Positions 9,509-17,575 are shown, numbered from the stretch's first letter. The stretch is 22,103 nucleotides of DNA from Candidatus Gracilibacteria bacterium CG2_30_37_12 (GCA_001873165.1 MNYO01000102.1:1-22103), one strand, 5' to 3'. Notes: generated by a model from the letters alone, not told the origin. Numbers and translations are program-made.

Positions 9509-9610
9509 GTCATTTCGAACGGATGTGAGAAATCTTCAATAGCTTCATAATCATTCAATTATCTTAAGCTCATCAAGCCAAGGAAGATTTCTCATGTCAC
9601 TCGAAATGAC
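9509..9610. repeat. Imperfect inverted repeat, REP/MITE-like
   Basis: The arms are 9509-9537 and 9583-9610. Both carry the shared ends GTCATTTCGA and GAGAAATCTTC in inverted orientation, with a short mismatched centre in each arm and a 45-nt spacer. Repeats with this GTCATTTCGA...GAGAAATCTTC core occur as dispersed intergenic elements in several bacteria (recalled, not searched). Confidence 0.7.
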
Positions 9611-9836
9611 CTATGGTTAATATTTCAGAAAGAGTGTACAACTTTTCACAAAAAATCAAAACTCTTTATTTTTTCTTTTTTCTTTGTATGATTTTCATCG
9701 AAATTTTCGCGGTGATTTATGGAGACTTACTATTTTCATAGCAAAAGAGTAAATAGAAGTGTCATTTTCCTCTTATATGAGGCATAATTTTCACTATAGC
9801 TTAAATTATTTGACTACAAAGCCATAAAATCGGTGT

Positions 9837-9870
9837 AAACTTACTCTTTTGAGAGTAAATTGGTAAGTTT
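9837..9870. repeat. Nested hairpin upstream of the nuclease gene
   Basis: An inner hairpin TTACTCT-TTTG-AGAGTAA (9841-9858) overlaps an alternative outer pairing AAACTTAC (9837-9844) with GTAAGTTT (9863-9870). The two pairings share bases. The right end overlaps a candidate -35, so it may be an operator. Confidence 0.5.
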
Positions 9871-9888
9871 AAAAAAGTATGATAGAAT
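9860..9888 (+). promoter_or_regulatory. Candidate promoter for the nuclease gene
   Basis: TTGGTA (9860-9865), 17 bp, TAGAAT (9883-9888), leaving a leader of about 50 nt before the ATG at 9944. Both hexamers differ from consensus. Confidence 0.4.
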
Positions 9889-9943
9889 GATTGTGAAATT
9901 TTTCGGAAATTTTCTTCCGCTTTAACTATGTAACCATCTTTCT

Positions 9944-10282
9944 ATGTACGAATACAGAGCAAAAGTTTTGAACTGGGTTGACGGTGACACACTCCTGGTA
10001 GAAATCGACCTCGGTTTTTATGTTACGAGACAAGAGCGTATTCGTCTCGCCAGAATCAATGCTCCAGAAATGAACAGTCCCGTCCCATTTCAGGTGAAAA
10101 AAGCAAAACACGCGAAAGCTACCGGAAAACGATTTTGTAAAATCAACTCCACCGTCGTCGTCCAGACTCAGAAATCCAAAAAAGACATGTACGCCCGCTA
10201 CATCGCAGAGGTTCTTTTCAACGGCAAAAACCTTTCGGATTATTTACTCGAGAAAAAAGTGGTGGTGAGGTTTGAGGAGTAG
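9944..10282 (+). CDS. Staphylococcal nuclease (thermonuclease) homologue
   Basis: A 112-aa single-domain SNase-like protein, an OB-fold Ca2+-dependent nuclease cutting DNA or RNA. VDGDT (12-16) supplies the metal-binding Asp15; RIRLARINAPE (32-42) supplies Arg34 and Glu42, equivalent to Arg35 and Glu43 of the S. aureus enzyme; MYARYIAEV supplies Arg85, equivalent to Arg87. The second metal ligand, Asp40 in S. aureus, is Asn39 here. An INAPE version is also seen in phage-type homologues, so activity may be retained or altered. No signal peptide is visible, unlike secreted nucleases, suggesting an intracellular role. There is no UGA codon. It lies beside the restriction-modification operon, convergent with it, and a palindromic repeat follows its stop. 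Confidence 0.88.
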   Translation: MYEYRAKVLNWVDGDTLLVEIDLGFYVTRQERIRLARINAPEMNSPVPFQVKKAKHAKATGKRFCKINSTVVVQTQKSKKDMYARYIAEVLFNGKNLSDYLLEKKVVVRFEE

Positions 10283-10292
10283 GAGTATTGCA

Positions 10293-10316
10293 AACAAGTG
10301 GTTGCAACCACTTGTT
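10293..10316. repeat. 24-bp perfect palindrome, copy 1
   Basis: AACAAGTGGTTG followed by its exact reverse complement, between the convergent nuclease and rhuM genes. It differs from the palindrome at 12175-12198 by one symmetrical base pair (GTGG for GGGG). There is no T-run directly after it, so it is more likely a dispersed repeat than a standard terminator. Confidence 0.8.
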
Positions 10317-10341
10317 CTCTCGGAAATGATGGGTACTTATT

Positions 10342-11394
10342 TTAGTTTTTAGAGTTTTTTAAAAGTTTTTTCATCTCGCGGTCAAAATCGGATTCAAATA
10401 ATCTGTCCTGAGTAATTCTATATTTTTCAAATTCACTTTCTGCAAATTCCTTTGCTATTTCTGCGGTAATTTTACCAGCATTTTGCAGAACTTTTCTATC
10501 TGTTACTTCTATGAATTTATTGAGTCTTTTTGCCCAGTCTTGCATGGTCGTAGGAATATTTCTCTCTGCCATATCTTCTGCAATATCCAGATATGCCGAA
10601 ACAATTCTTTGCAAACTTGCAAGCTCTTTTTCTGTAAGATAATTTTTGGCAATAGAAACATCATATTTTTGGATTTTCCCTCATGGAGCATCTTTCCAGG
10701 AGGTAAGCCCCATATTTTCTTTCTCCGCATTTGCTCTGGTGTAGATTACTTCTGATGCTGTTTGTCCATGTATTGCCCAGTGGAGTTTGTTTTGCACCGT
10801 AGCAAAGAATTTTTTGGTAGTCTCGGCACTTGGATCATAGTCAATCGCTGTTGCATAAATATCCGTAATTTTTTGATAAAATTTTCTTTCTGACAGTCTT
10901 ATTTCTCTTATTCTTTCCAGTAATTGCTCAAAAAACTCTTTTGTTAAAATCGTTCCTCCGTTTTTTAACCTTTCATCATCCATCGCAAAACCCTTGATGG
11001 TGTATTCTTTTACAATTTCTCTTGCCCATTTACGAAATTGTACAGCTTTTTCGTTTTCTATTTTAAATCCTACTGAAATAATTGCCTGAAGGTTGTAATG
11101 ATCTTGATTTCTTTTTACTTCTCTATTTCCTTCTTTTTGAACTATTAAGTATTGCTTAATAGTTGCCGGATCGATTTCACTATCAGAAATAAGGGTATTT
11201 AGATGTTGATTTATAGCCGATACAGACACTCCATAGAGTTCTGCCATCATTTTTTGAGTCATCCAAATATTTTCGTTTTCATACCTTACTTCGATGCTTT
11301 CTGGATTATCTCCAGTCGCTGAAATAAATGTCAAATACTCTGCCGTACTTGATCTTATTATCTGCTTTGATGATTTTTGATTCTCTTTTTTCAT
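10342..11394 (-). CDS. rhuM: RhuM family protein (copy 1)
   Basis: A 350-aa RhuM-family protein. The family is named after a gene of Salmonella pathogenicity island 3, its function is unknown, and it is frequently encoded inside restriction-modification loci. Family landmarks: ENIWMTQKMMAELYGVSVSAINQHL (an HTH-like segment near residues 43-67), IVQKEGNREVKRNQDHYNLQAIISVGF, REIVKEYTIKGFAMDDERL, SERKFYQKITDIYATAIDYD and QNKLHWAIHGQTASEVIY. One UGA (after KDAP) reads as Gly; without it the last 113 residues would be lost. It is 42 bp downstream of the specificity gene on the same strand, in an operon with it and the methylase. Confidence 0.9.
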
Positions 11395-11436
11395 AGTGAC
11401 AAAATCTTAAAATTATACTTTCCAAAAACTTAGCCA

Positions 11437-12606
11437 TTACTCTGCCTCCACGACACTTTTTGTCGCCTCTATTTTCCTGTCAGCATACAAAACGACATCT
11501 TTTATCACCAGTTTTTGAATAGCAGAAACGAGTGTTTCCATAAGTTTGTAATCTGGTTGGTTGTTTTGTGTTATAAGTTTTATGATTGAATTTTTTAATT
11601 CAATTTTGGTCGCTTTATAATTATAAGAATATTTGAATTTTATAACTTTATCTATTGAAGAAACAATCAACATTTGATTTGTTCTATTTAACTTTTCGCT
11701 TTGTAAAACACTTGTTGCCCCATGTCCATCTTTTAAGTAAAAAGGTGTTTCTAGATAAACAATATTTTGATTGTTTGAATGTATCAAAATTGTTGGTCTT
11801 GCCTTTTCATTATTCAAAACTTTTCTTGTAAGTTGATTATAAGAAATTACACCATTATTTATGGTTGCTTGCCCATAAAAAGGATACATCATTTCTCTTT
11901 CATCTTTCAATTCTTCAAGTTTTAGAGGATCAATTTCTTTTTGTGATTGCCATTGTAAAACATCCTCAATTCTAAACTCACCCCACTCAAATTTCCCATT
12001 CTCAAACTCCTCTAAAACTTTTTCTTCTTCCGTAGTCAAAGTGTAGTTTTTGAGTCCAGTCGCGAGGAGATAAGCTTCCAGTTCGACAATTCGTTCTGCT
12101 TCCAGCTCGGCAATGAATTGCTCCATAAAGGTAAAATCTATTTCTCTAACAAGGGGGCGTGATGAATCGTCTCCAACAAGGGGTTGCAACCCCTTGTTAA
12201 TACTTTTTACTGGAAGAGAGATTTTTACTTTATTTAACTTTTCGGCAGAAACAGTGTTAGTGTAACTAAAAGAGAACATTTTTTTAGTGAGAGCACTGGT
12301 AATAACCAAGCCAATATCCTTATTTTTTATGAAGTCATTTTTTGCCATTAGAACCAAAACTCCATCGGTTGTGATAAAGTCCTGTTCTTGATAATAAACC
12401 ACTCCTGTTTGCCTTCCGACAACGAGTGAATTTCCTTTAAATTGTTTATGACTTTCTAGCTTAAATCTACCAACAAAACCATTGTTATTGTCATTTTGAG
12501 CTATGAAACAAATGCCCAATGGATCACTAATAAGTTCTTTTTGATTTGCAATATTTCCACGACTTATATCAAACAATTCCTCAATCCTAAACTCGCCCCA
12601 CTCCAC
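11437..12606 (-). CDS. hsdS: Restriction-modification DNA specificity subunit (HsdS-like)
   Basis: A 389-aa specificity subunit with two target-recognition domains. Each half opens with the same motif, EWGEFRIEELFD at residues 2-13 and EWGEFRIEDV around 207-216, so each half should read one part of a bipartite DNA target. The helical spacer FMEQFIAELEAERIVELEAYLLATGLKNYTL separates them and a second helical segment closes the protein. The GTG at 12606 is the only plausible start; the frame is open about 50 nt further upstream (reading KAPFQEKLQN) but without a usual start codon. It is 29 bp after the methylase stop. None of its 19 glycines is UGA, against 14 of about 48 in the neighbour. A palindromic repeat is embedded in frame after SLPVK. 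Confidence 0.9.
   Translation of the reverse strand: MEWGEFRIEELFDISRGNIANQKELISDPLGICFIAQNDNNNGFVGRFKLESHKQFKGNSLVVGRQTGVVYYQEQDFITTDGVLVLMAKNDFIKNKDIGLVITSALTKKMFSFSYTNTVSAEKLNKVKISLPVKSINKGLQPLVGDDSSRPLVREIDFTFMEQFIAELEAERIVELEAYLLATGLKNYTLTTEEEKVLEEFENGKFEWGEFRIEDVLQWQSQKEIDPLKLEELKDEREMMYPFYGQATINNGVISYNQLTRKVLNNEKARPTILIHSNNQNIVYLETPFYLKDGHGATSVLQSEKLNRTNQMLIVSSIDKVIKFKYSYNYKATKIELKNSIIKLITQNNQPDYKLMETLVSAIQKLVIKDVVLYADRKIEATKSVVEAE
12147..12198. repeat. Palindromic element inside the specificity gene
   Basis: A 24-bp perfect palindrome (12175-12198; AACAAGGGGTTG plus its complement) is followed, reading on the - strand, by 27 nt and then a further CCCCCTTGTTA. A TAACAAGGGGG block (12147-12157) therefore bounds the other end. 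The element encodes NKGLQPLVGDDSSRPLVR within hsdS without breaking the frame. It is the sister of the palindrome at 10293-10316. Confidence 0.75.
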
Positions 12607-12635
12607 ATTTTGAAGTTTTTCTTGAAATGGGGCTT

Positions 12636-14669
12636 TTATTTTCCCAGGCTTTCCTCTTTGTTATCTTGTGACTTTAATAAACTTGAGACTTCCCAAGCAA
12701 GATATTCGCTGACCGTTTTTTTGAAATCTTGCAAAGTTGGTTTGGTATCTATCGGTGCTGATTGATTCCAATCAGCACCATTTTTTGGATCAATAGTGCC
12801 TTCGTGATATTCTTTCTCACTAAAGATATGGAGCTTACTTTTCCCAAATCGTACGAGATTTACGAGTTCTTCATATCGTTCTTTTGCCTTGTCTGTATCC
12901 TTGAGGTTATTACTCGATTTTTTACGACTCGTTCTGGTGTAACCATCATTTGAAAAATCTATAAATTTTACCATCTCATCTTTATGATGTTTTTCATTTA
13001 TTTTGAAAACATAAATATTTGTTTGTACAGAGGATTTTCCTATAAAAATATCTACAGGCATTTTAACACTCGCAATGAGTGTGTGTTTTTCGAGTATGCT
13101 TTTGTTGTATTCTTTCGCTTTTCCTGAACCTGCTGAGTTTTGAATAATAATTGCTCCATATCATTTATTCATCATAGAAAGAGCTTTTTCAACAAAAACC
13201 ATACCATTTCAACTTGCAGAATACGGAGGATTCAGGACAAAAGCATCTGCAGGAAAAGCCTCTTCCGTTTTACCAAATCAGTATTTTCAATCAAATAAAA
13301 GCGAATCTTGATTGAGGATATTTGAGCTTCCATCTCACATCATAATCATATTGAGAATCGCAAGCATGTACACACTTGAGAGTAATTCTAGACCGAGAAG
13401 TTGTTCAGCTTTGATTTTTATTTCTTTTTGAAATAACGCTTCTGGAGAGGTAATGGTATTTTTTGCATCATTAAGCATCTCATTCATGGCAGCAACGAGA
13501 AGTCCAGCAGAACCCGTAGCAAAATCCCAGACAAAAGAATCTCTATTTACTCTTGTTAATTTTACCAAGAGAGTGGCAATATAAGAAGGAGTTAAAACTA
13601 CATCATTAAGTTTATCTTGACTAAAACCAAGCCAGCCATACATTTCATTAAAAAGTTTTCCGGTGAAATCCGTTGTGAGACCGATTTTGTAGTAAATCCC
13701 GAGATCATCTACTATCTTTGTAAATACTCTTTTTAGCTGACTTTCTCCATTTTCAACTTTATTTATATTTTCAGTTAAAAGTGTGTTCGATAAAGTTCTA
13801 ATAATAAGATCCTGTTTATCTTTTGGTAATTTTTTTTCAACCAAAAAAGCTTTTATTTTTCTTATTATTATATCTCCATCAGTGTTTCATTCCTCAATCA
13901 CAGACTTTAAGTCAGATTTTTCAAGTGGTGAAACTTTTCCAGGCACTCAGAGTGTAGCTATGATTGAAGCTGCAACGATATAAACTCTATCATTTTCTCC
14001 AAGTCATTTTTCATTTTGATAAATATCATTGTTCAGTTTTACAAGACTTGTATCTATTTCTTTTTCTCTTTGTTCTTTTAATTTTTCTAGTTCTTCAGGT
14101 GATAAACTGAGTTTTTTCACTTTCCCTATAAACTCATCAAAATTAGCAGGATCTAAAAAAGAAAAATCTGAAAATTCTCAAACTTTTTGCCCAGCTCAGA
14201 GATTATTTTTTGAAACATAGTACACTCATATTTCGTATTGTATTTTTTCGGCTTCATCTTTATATCCAGTCATTCAAATAGCGATAATATCAGTATAACT
14301 AGTATGATGAAGGAGAGCATTTGAATAATGAACTGCTCAGTTTACAGCAAAAGAATTGATATTTTTTAAATTTGCTTCGTTTTTGGTAGTTTTATTTTCA
14401 ACTATTCCGTCATTATCAAGTTTTACAAGTTTGTCCTTGTAGCCTTTGTACTCAATGAGAACGGGGTAAAAGTTGAGATTCTTATCCTGTAGTAATAGTT
14501 TTGCATCAGGACGGTTTCCACCTACTCATCCATTTTTAGAATGATAATCATTAAGAGCTTTATCAATTTCAGAATTGAGAGATTCCTGTTCGAGTTTGTA
14601 AGGGAGTTTATGAGATTTCATCCATCCATTCGCGAGATCTGCGATATTTGGTTCTATGGATTGTGCCAT
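12636..14669 (-). CDS. Fused restriction nuclease / N6-adenine DNA methylase (BcgI-like RM subunit)
   Basis: A 677-aa protein with, by my count, 14 UGA codons read as Gly. The N-terminus has a PD-(D/E)XK nuclease pattern: Asp55 in RPDAKLLL, then Glu73-Tyr-Lys75 in PVLIEYKGYK. A linker of about 200 residues follows. The methylase part has TPSYIATLLVKL, SAM-binding motif I DFATGSAG (382-389) and catalytic NPPY (480-483), the gamma-class N6-adenine methylase order shared with HsdM. Nuclease and methylase in one chain with a separate two-domain S subunit next door is the arrangement of BcgI-type IIB/IIG enzymes, and that is my inference; an HsdM-like protein with an inactive nuclease domain is the alternative. 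The ATG at 14669 is the only start. It leads the operon with hsdS and rhuM. Confidence 0.9.
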
Positions 14670-14710
14670 GTTCACAATTTTTTAAGAGTTAAAATAAATT
14701 TTTATAAAAG

Positions 14711-14737
14711 AGTATATAAATTTCCCCGGAAAAACAA
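14711..14737 (-). promoter_or_regulatory. Candidate promoter for the restriction-modification operon
   Basis: On the - strand, TTGTTT (14737-14732), 15 bp, TATACT (14716-14711), giving a leader of roughly 36 nt. The -35 overlaps the T-run of the preceding terminator. Confidence 0.4.
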
Positions 14738-14764
14738 AAAGAAAGGCGAGATATTCGCCTTTCT
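14730..14764 (-). terminator. Terminator of the pyrophosphatase gene
   Basis: A 10-bp perfect stem (AGAAAGGCGA at 14740-14749 with its complement at 14755-14764) and a 5-nt loop, followed on the - strand by TTTTGTTTTT. It starts 7 bp after the ppa stop. Confidence 0.85.
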
Positions 14765-14770
14765 TCTGGA

Positions 14771-15358
14771 CTATGCCTCAAACTTCGGAAGATACACTTC
14801 CTTGTATCGAGTTTCACACTCTTTGATAATCTTCACCGCTTCCTCTATCCCATAGAACCCGTTTACCTTGCAAGTTCCTGGTTTCTTGAGGTGTTTATAG
14901 AATTCCCAGTAATGAGTCGTTTCATTTCTCCAATGTTCTCCAAGTTGTTCAAAACTCGTGATATGATCCATCCGTTTATCATCCGCAAGTACCGCAATGA
15001 CTTTATCATCCACTTCACCACCATCATCAAATTTCATGATTCCGATAATTCGAGCTTCCACGAGACAACCATTTACGAGTGGTTCAGTAACTCCGACTAT
15101 TTCCACATCGAGTGGATCCCCGTCCTCATCCCAGGTACAAGGAATAGCTCCGTAAGCAAATGGATACGTAAGAGTGGAAAAACCTACTCGGTCGAGTTTG
15201 AGTTGTCCGCTTTCGGTAATAATCTCGTATTTATTAATCGTCATAGAATTGAGCTCTACGATGGTATTGAGTCTGTTTTTCCCCTCATTTGCAAAAGCAG
15301 GAAGTACATGGAGGAGATTGAGCATATATTTGCTCGGTGCGTGATCGATATTTGCCAT
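14771..15358 (-). CDS. ppa: Inorganic pyrophosphatase (family I)
   Basis: A 195-aa soluble Mg2+-dependent family I pyrophosphatase, hydrolysing PPi to two phosphates and so driving biosynthetic reactions. The signature DGDPLD is at 79-84, giving the metal-binding Asp79, Asp81 and Asp84. Also present are YPFAYGAIPCTW, the active-site segment DDKVIAVLADD, and the C-terminal EHWRNETTHYWEFYKHLK with GFYG. The length is typical of the family. It has 14 glycines and no UGA codon, fitting a core gene. It has its own promoter and terminator and is divergent from tRNA-Cys. Confidence 0.97.
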   Translation of the reverse strand: MANIDHAPSKYMLNLLHVLPAFANEGKNRLNTIVELNSMTINKYEIITESGQLKLDRVGFSTLTYPFAYGAIPCTWDEDGDPLDVEIVGVTEPLVNGCLVEARIIGIMKFDDGGEVDDKVIAVLADDKRMDHITSFEQLGEHWRNETTHYWEFYKHLKKPGTCKVNGFYGIEEAVKIIKECETRYKEVYLPKFEA

Positions 15359-15391
15359 AGTTTTGGAAGTTAAAAGTTTTAAAGTGGGGGA

Positions 15392-15419
15392 ATGATATGG
15401 AAAAAACAGGAAAAATCAA
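15392..15419 (-). promoter_or_regulatory. ppa promoter
   Basis: On the - strand, TTGATT (15419-15414), 16 bp, TATCAT (15397-15392), 33 bp upstream of the ppa ATG. Confidence 0.6.
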
Positions 15420-15426
15420 AAATTTG

Positions 15427-15454
15427 TTGCAATTTAGCGAACTTTTTCTATAAT
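15427..15454 (+). promoter_or_regulatory. tRNA-Cys promoter
   Basis: TTGCAA (15427-15432), 16 bp, perfect TATAAT (15449-15454), about 50 bp upstream of the tRNA. The -35 is the same as that of uvrB. Confidence 0.75.
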
Positions 15455-15506
15455 AAGCCAGCTTTTTTGGATACAGAAACAAATATTCAAGAGTGATACA
15501 ATCGAT

Positions 15507-15580
15507 GGCGCCATGGCAGATCGGTTATGCAGGGGCCTGCAAAGCTCCGTAGTCCGGTTCGACTCCGGATGGTGCCTCCA
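15507..15580 (+). tRNA. tRNA-Cys (anticodon GCA)
   Basis: A 74-nt gene with encoded CCA. Acceptor GGCGCCA pairs with TGGTGCC (one G-T). D stem GCA/TGC, anticodon stem GGGGC/GCTCC (one G-T) with loop CTGCAAA (GCA at 34-36), and T arm TCCGG-TTCGACT-CCGGA. The discriminator base is T (U in the RNA), as is usual for Cys. Its 3' part is overlapped on the opposite strand by the end of the serine recombinase gene. Confidence 0.97.
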
Positions 15581-17405
15581 ATACTGAGTAATCATCGGAT
15601 ACTAACCTATCCAACACATCAAAGAGCTTTACTTTAAGCTCTTTTTTGTTGCTTATCGTGAGTTCGACTGTTGTGATTTCGAGTAGTTTCAAGATATCAT
15701 CTTTCATACCATCATCTTCCGCTTTGGGAATGGCTTTACTGGCGAGTTCGAAAGTTTTTGATAATATCAAGGGTAGTCTCTCTAAATACTTCTCCATATC
15801 AGAACTTTCCGAAAGTTCATTTATTTCTTTTTCTATTCGGTTAATCGACTTTTCTATATCTTTCGTGGTTTCGTCTATCTCTTCCTTGCTGAAATCCATA
15901 TTCAATGCTTTCCTCCTGTATGCTTTCTTTTCTTCTTCCAATGTCTCTTTTTGTTTTTGGAGTATGCAGACATTCCTTTCCTTTACTACCAGTATATCTT
16001 TATTCATTCATACAAATTGTTCTTTCGTAAAATGAGCAAGTTCCATATAGGCATTGTTTTGCGAAACAATATCCATACCTTCTGCCGATAGTGGTGAAAA
16101 AAGACTAAATCCTTCGTCTATGTCATAAAATTCTCCATCCTGAAAATGAAAATCTCAACGGTCGATATCATTTTTGATTTTTTGTAGTGTTTCAGGTGTT
16201 GTTTTGGTGCCATTTTCTTTTATTATTTCTCAATCTTTCTCTATAAAAATATCTCCTATTTTTTTATAGAAGGCTTTCTCATGCTTATTGATCCTTCATA
16301 GTAAAGGAGGGTGTTGATCGAAGATGAACAGTTCTCGTCGTCTTTTTGTAAGTTTTGCAAGCATTTCTCCTATCTTGGAAATGAAAAACTTCAATATCTC
16401 TTTCTCCGTTATATTAATATTTTCTATGGTATTTTTATAGTTTACGTATTTCTTCTTCGCAAGATATTTAGACATTCTTTTTCCTCCTTCTGTTCGTAAT
16501 TTTTCAGCTACAATATCCCCTTCTTGTTTTTCGCCATATTGCGATATCTTCCGACCAAGGCACTTTTGAACTTTATCCCATAGACCAAAAGGAATAGGTG
16601 GTTTTCCTTCTGCAAATAAAAGGTTTGTAAAACGACGTTTAGTAGTTTTTTCTGTGTATTCTCCAATATAGACAGTGTTCTTAAAAAGTCTTTCTGTTAA
16701 CTCCCTGTCTGAAAGTTTTATATTCCCATATATTCTAAGATATTTTGATATTTCAAGATGTGTTTTTCCTTCCGTTTTCATTTCAAAAGCCCTCAATACG
16801 AATGGCATTTTTTCATTTTGCTTCAGTATCCGTTGTTTCTTCTGTGGCACAAAAGCATCTAATCATTTTGGTGCTGCATATGGAAAGTTTCCTGCTTGTA
16901 ATTTTAATATAATTCCAGTCATCGATTTATCTTTCGTTTCCAGACTATTTGTATAGTTTGAATGTAGTGTATCAACGATGTGTTTTTTATTTGTTTGTTC
17001 GTTCCATTCTATCACTTCAAACTTTTCTCCTATAAAATAGATTTTTCAGATTTTCTTCTTGTAGCCGTTATCTCCGAAAATCCTATTTGCTATTTCAAGG
17101 TTATCCGTTGGGTTTCTTGATAATCTCGATGTATCACGGGTTAAGATAATACAAGGCTCTTTGGATTTATCAATTGCCGTTAGCATCTCTTTCCATTTTG
17201 GTCTTGTTCTGTTTTCAAATCCACTTTTTGACTCTATAAACTTCTCTATTTTTTCCATATCAAATCAAAGCTCTTTTGCTATATGTTCTATTCCCTCATA
17301 TTGTTGAGGCAAAGATTCCTCTTGCTCTACTTTTGTTGTGCTTCTACGTAAATAGGCAAAGATTGGCATTCTCGAATTATCTTCGGTAGTTTGTGGTTTT
17401 GACAT
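15525..17405 (-). CDS. Large serine recombinase (resolvase/integrase family)
   Basis: A 626-aa site-specific recombinase with seven UGA codons read as Gly (of about 33 glycines). The N-terminal resolvase domain has FAYLRRSTTKVEQEESLPQQ, with candidate nucleophile Ser23, and the arginine motif RDTSRLSRNPTDN. A recombinase domain follows, with LQAGNFPYAAPKGL and later NTVYIGEY. The C-terminal third is a Lys/Glu-rich coiled coil (about 470-560), as in large serine integrases. No zinc-ribbon cysteine cluster is obvious. The last 18 codons (APSGVEPDYGALQAPA and the stop) lie within tRNA-Cys on the other strand, implying attachment in the tRNA. The ATG at 17405 is the first after an in-frame TAA. 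It probably mobilises the island containing hsdR. Confidence 0.93.
15621..15647 (+). terminator. Possible tRNA-Cys terminator inside the recombinase gene
   Basis: AAAGAGCTT (15621-15629), a 6-nt loop and AAGCTCTTT (15636-15644), with T continuing to 15647 on the + strand, 40 bp past the tRNA. It lies within the antisense recombinase coding sequence (the KKELKVKLFD region), so the pairing could be incidental. Confidence 0.5.
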
Positions 17406-17518
17406 AATAGCAATACATTATGAGTGATAGGATATGAAAGGCATCATCTCCTTTAAGTTACAAAACAAACTTCAATAGGATTAACAGTATACTTTATTTC
17501 ATAAATCGTAAGCATCGA

Positions 17519-17566
17519 AAAACTATCCTAATATATATAAAAAAGTAGATAGATTGAGATAGTTTT
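17519..17566 (-). repeat. Inverted repeat downstream of hsdR
   Basis: Nine-bp arms (AAAACTATC at 17519-17527, its complement at 17558-17566) with a 30-nt AT-rich spacer, 9 bp after the hsdR stop. It may help end the hsdR transcript. The rest of 17406-17575 is AT-rich, includes the recombinase leader, and holds no gene I can support. Confidence 0.4.
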
Positions 17567-17575
17567 CAAAGAGAA

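Larger units (their letters stand above)
9479..9943. other. 465-bp intergenic region between divergent genes
   Basis: I find no gene here under table 25. It holds a large imperfect inverted repeat (9509-9610), an AT-rich middle with nothing identifiable, a nested hairpin (9837-9870) and a possible promoter for the nuclease gene. A 22-codon ATG frame near 9719 is too weak to call. Confidence 0.6.

Noticed and set aside
9509..9610. A CRISPR repeat pair
   Set aside because: There are only two arms, inverted rather than direct, without regular spacers or cas genes.
9719..9787. A 22-codon ORF in the intergenic region
   Set aside because: It is short, has no promoter, and shows no coding character.
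17434..17455. AAGGAG followed by ATGATG upstream of the recombinase, as a leader peptide with a Shine-Dalgarno site
   Set aside because: The spacing to either ATG (0 or 3 nt) is too short, the frame is only 9 codons, and no other gene here uses such sites.
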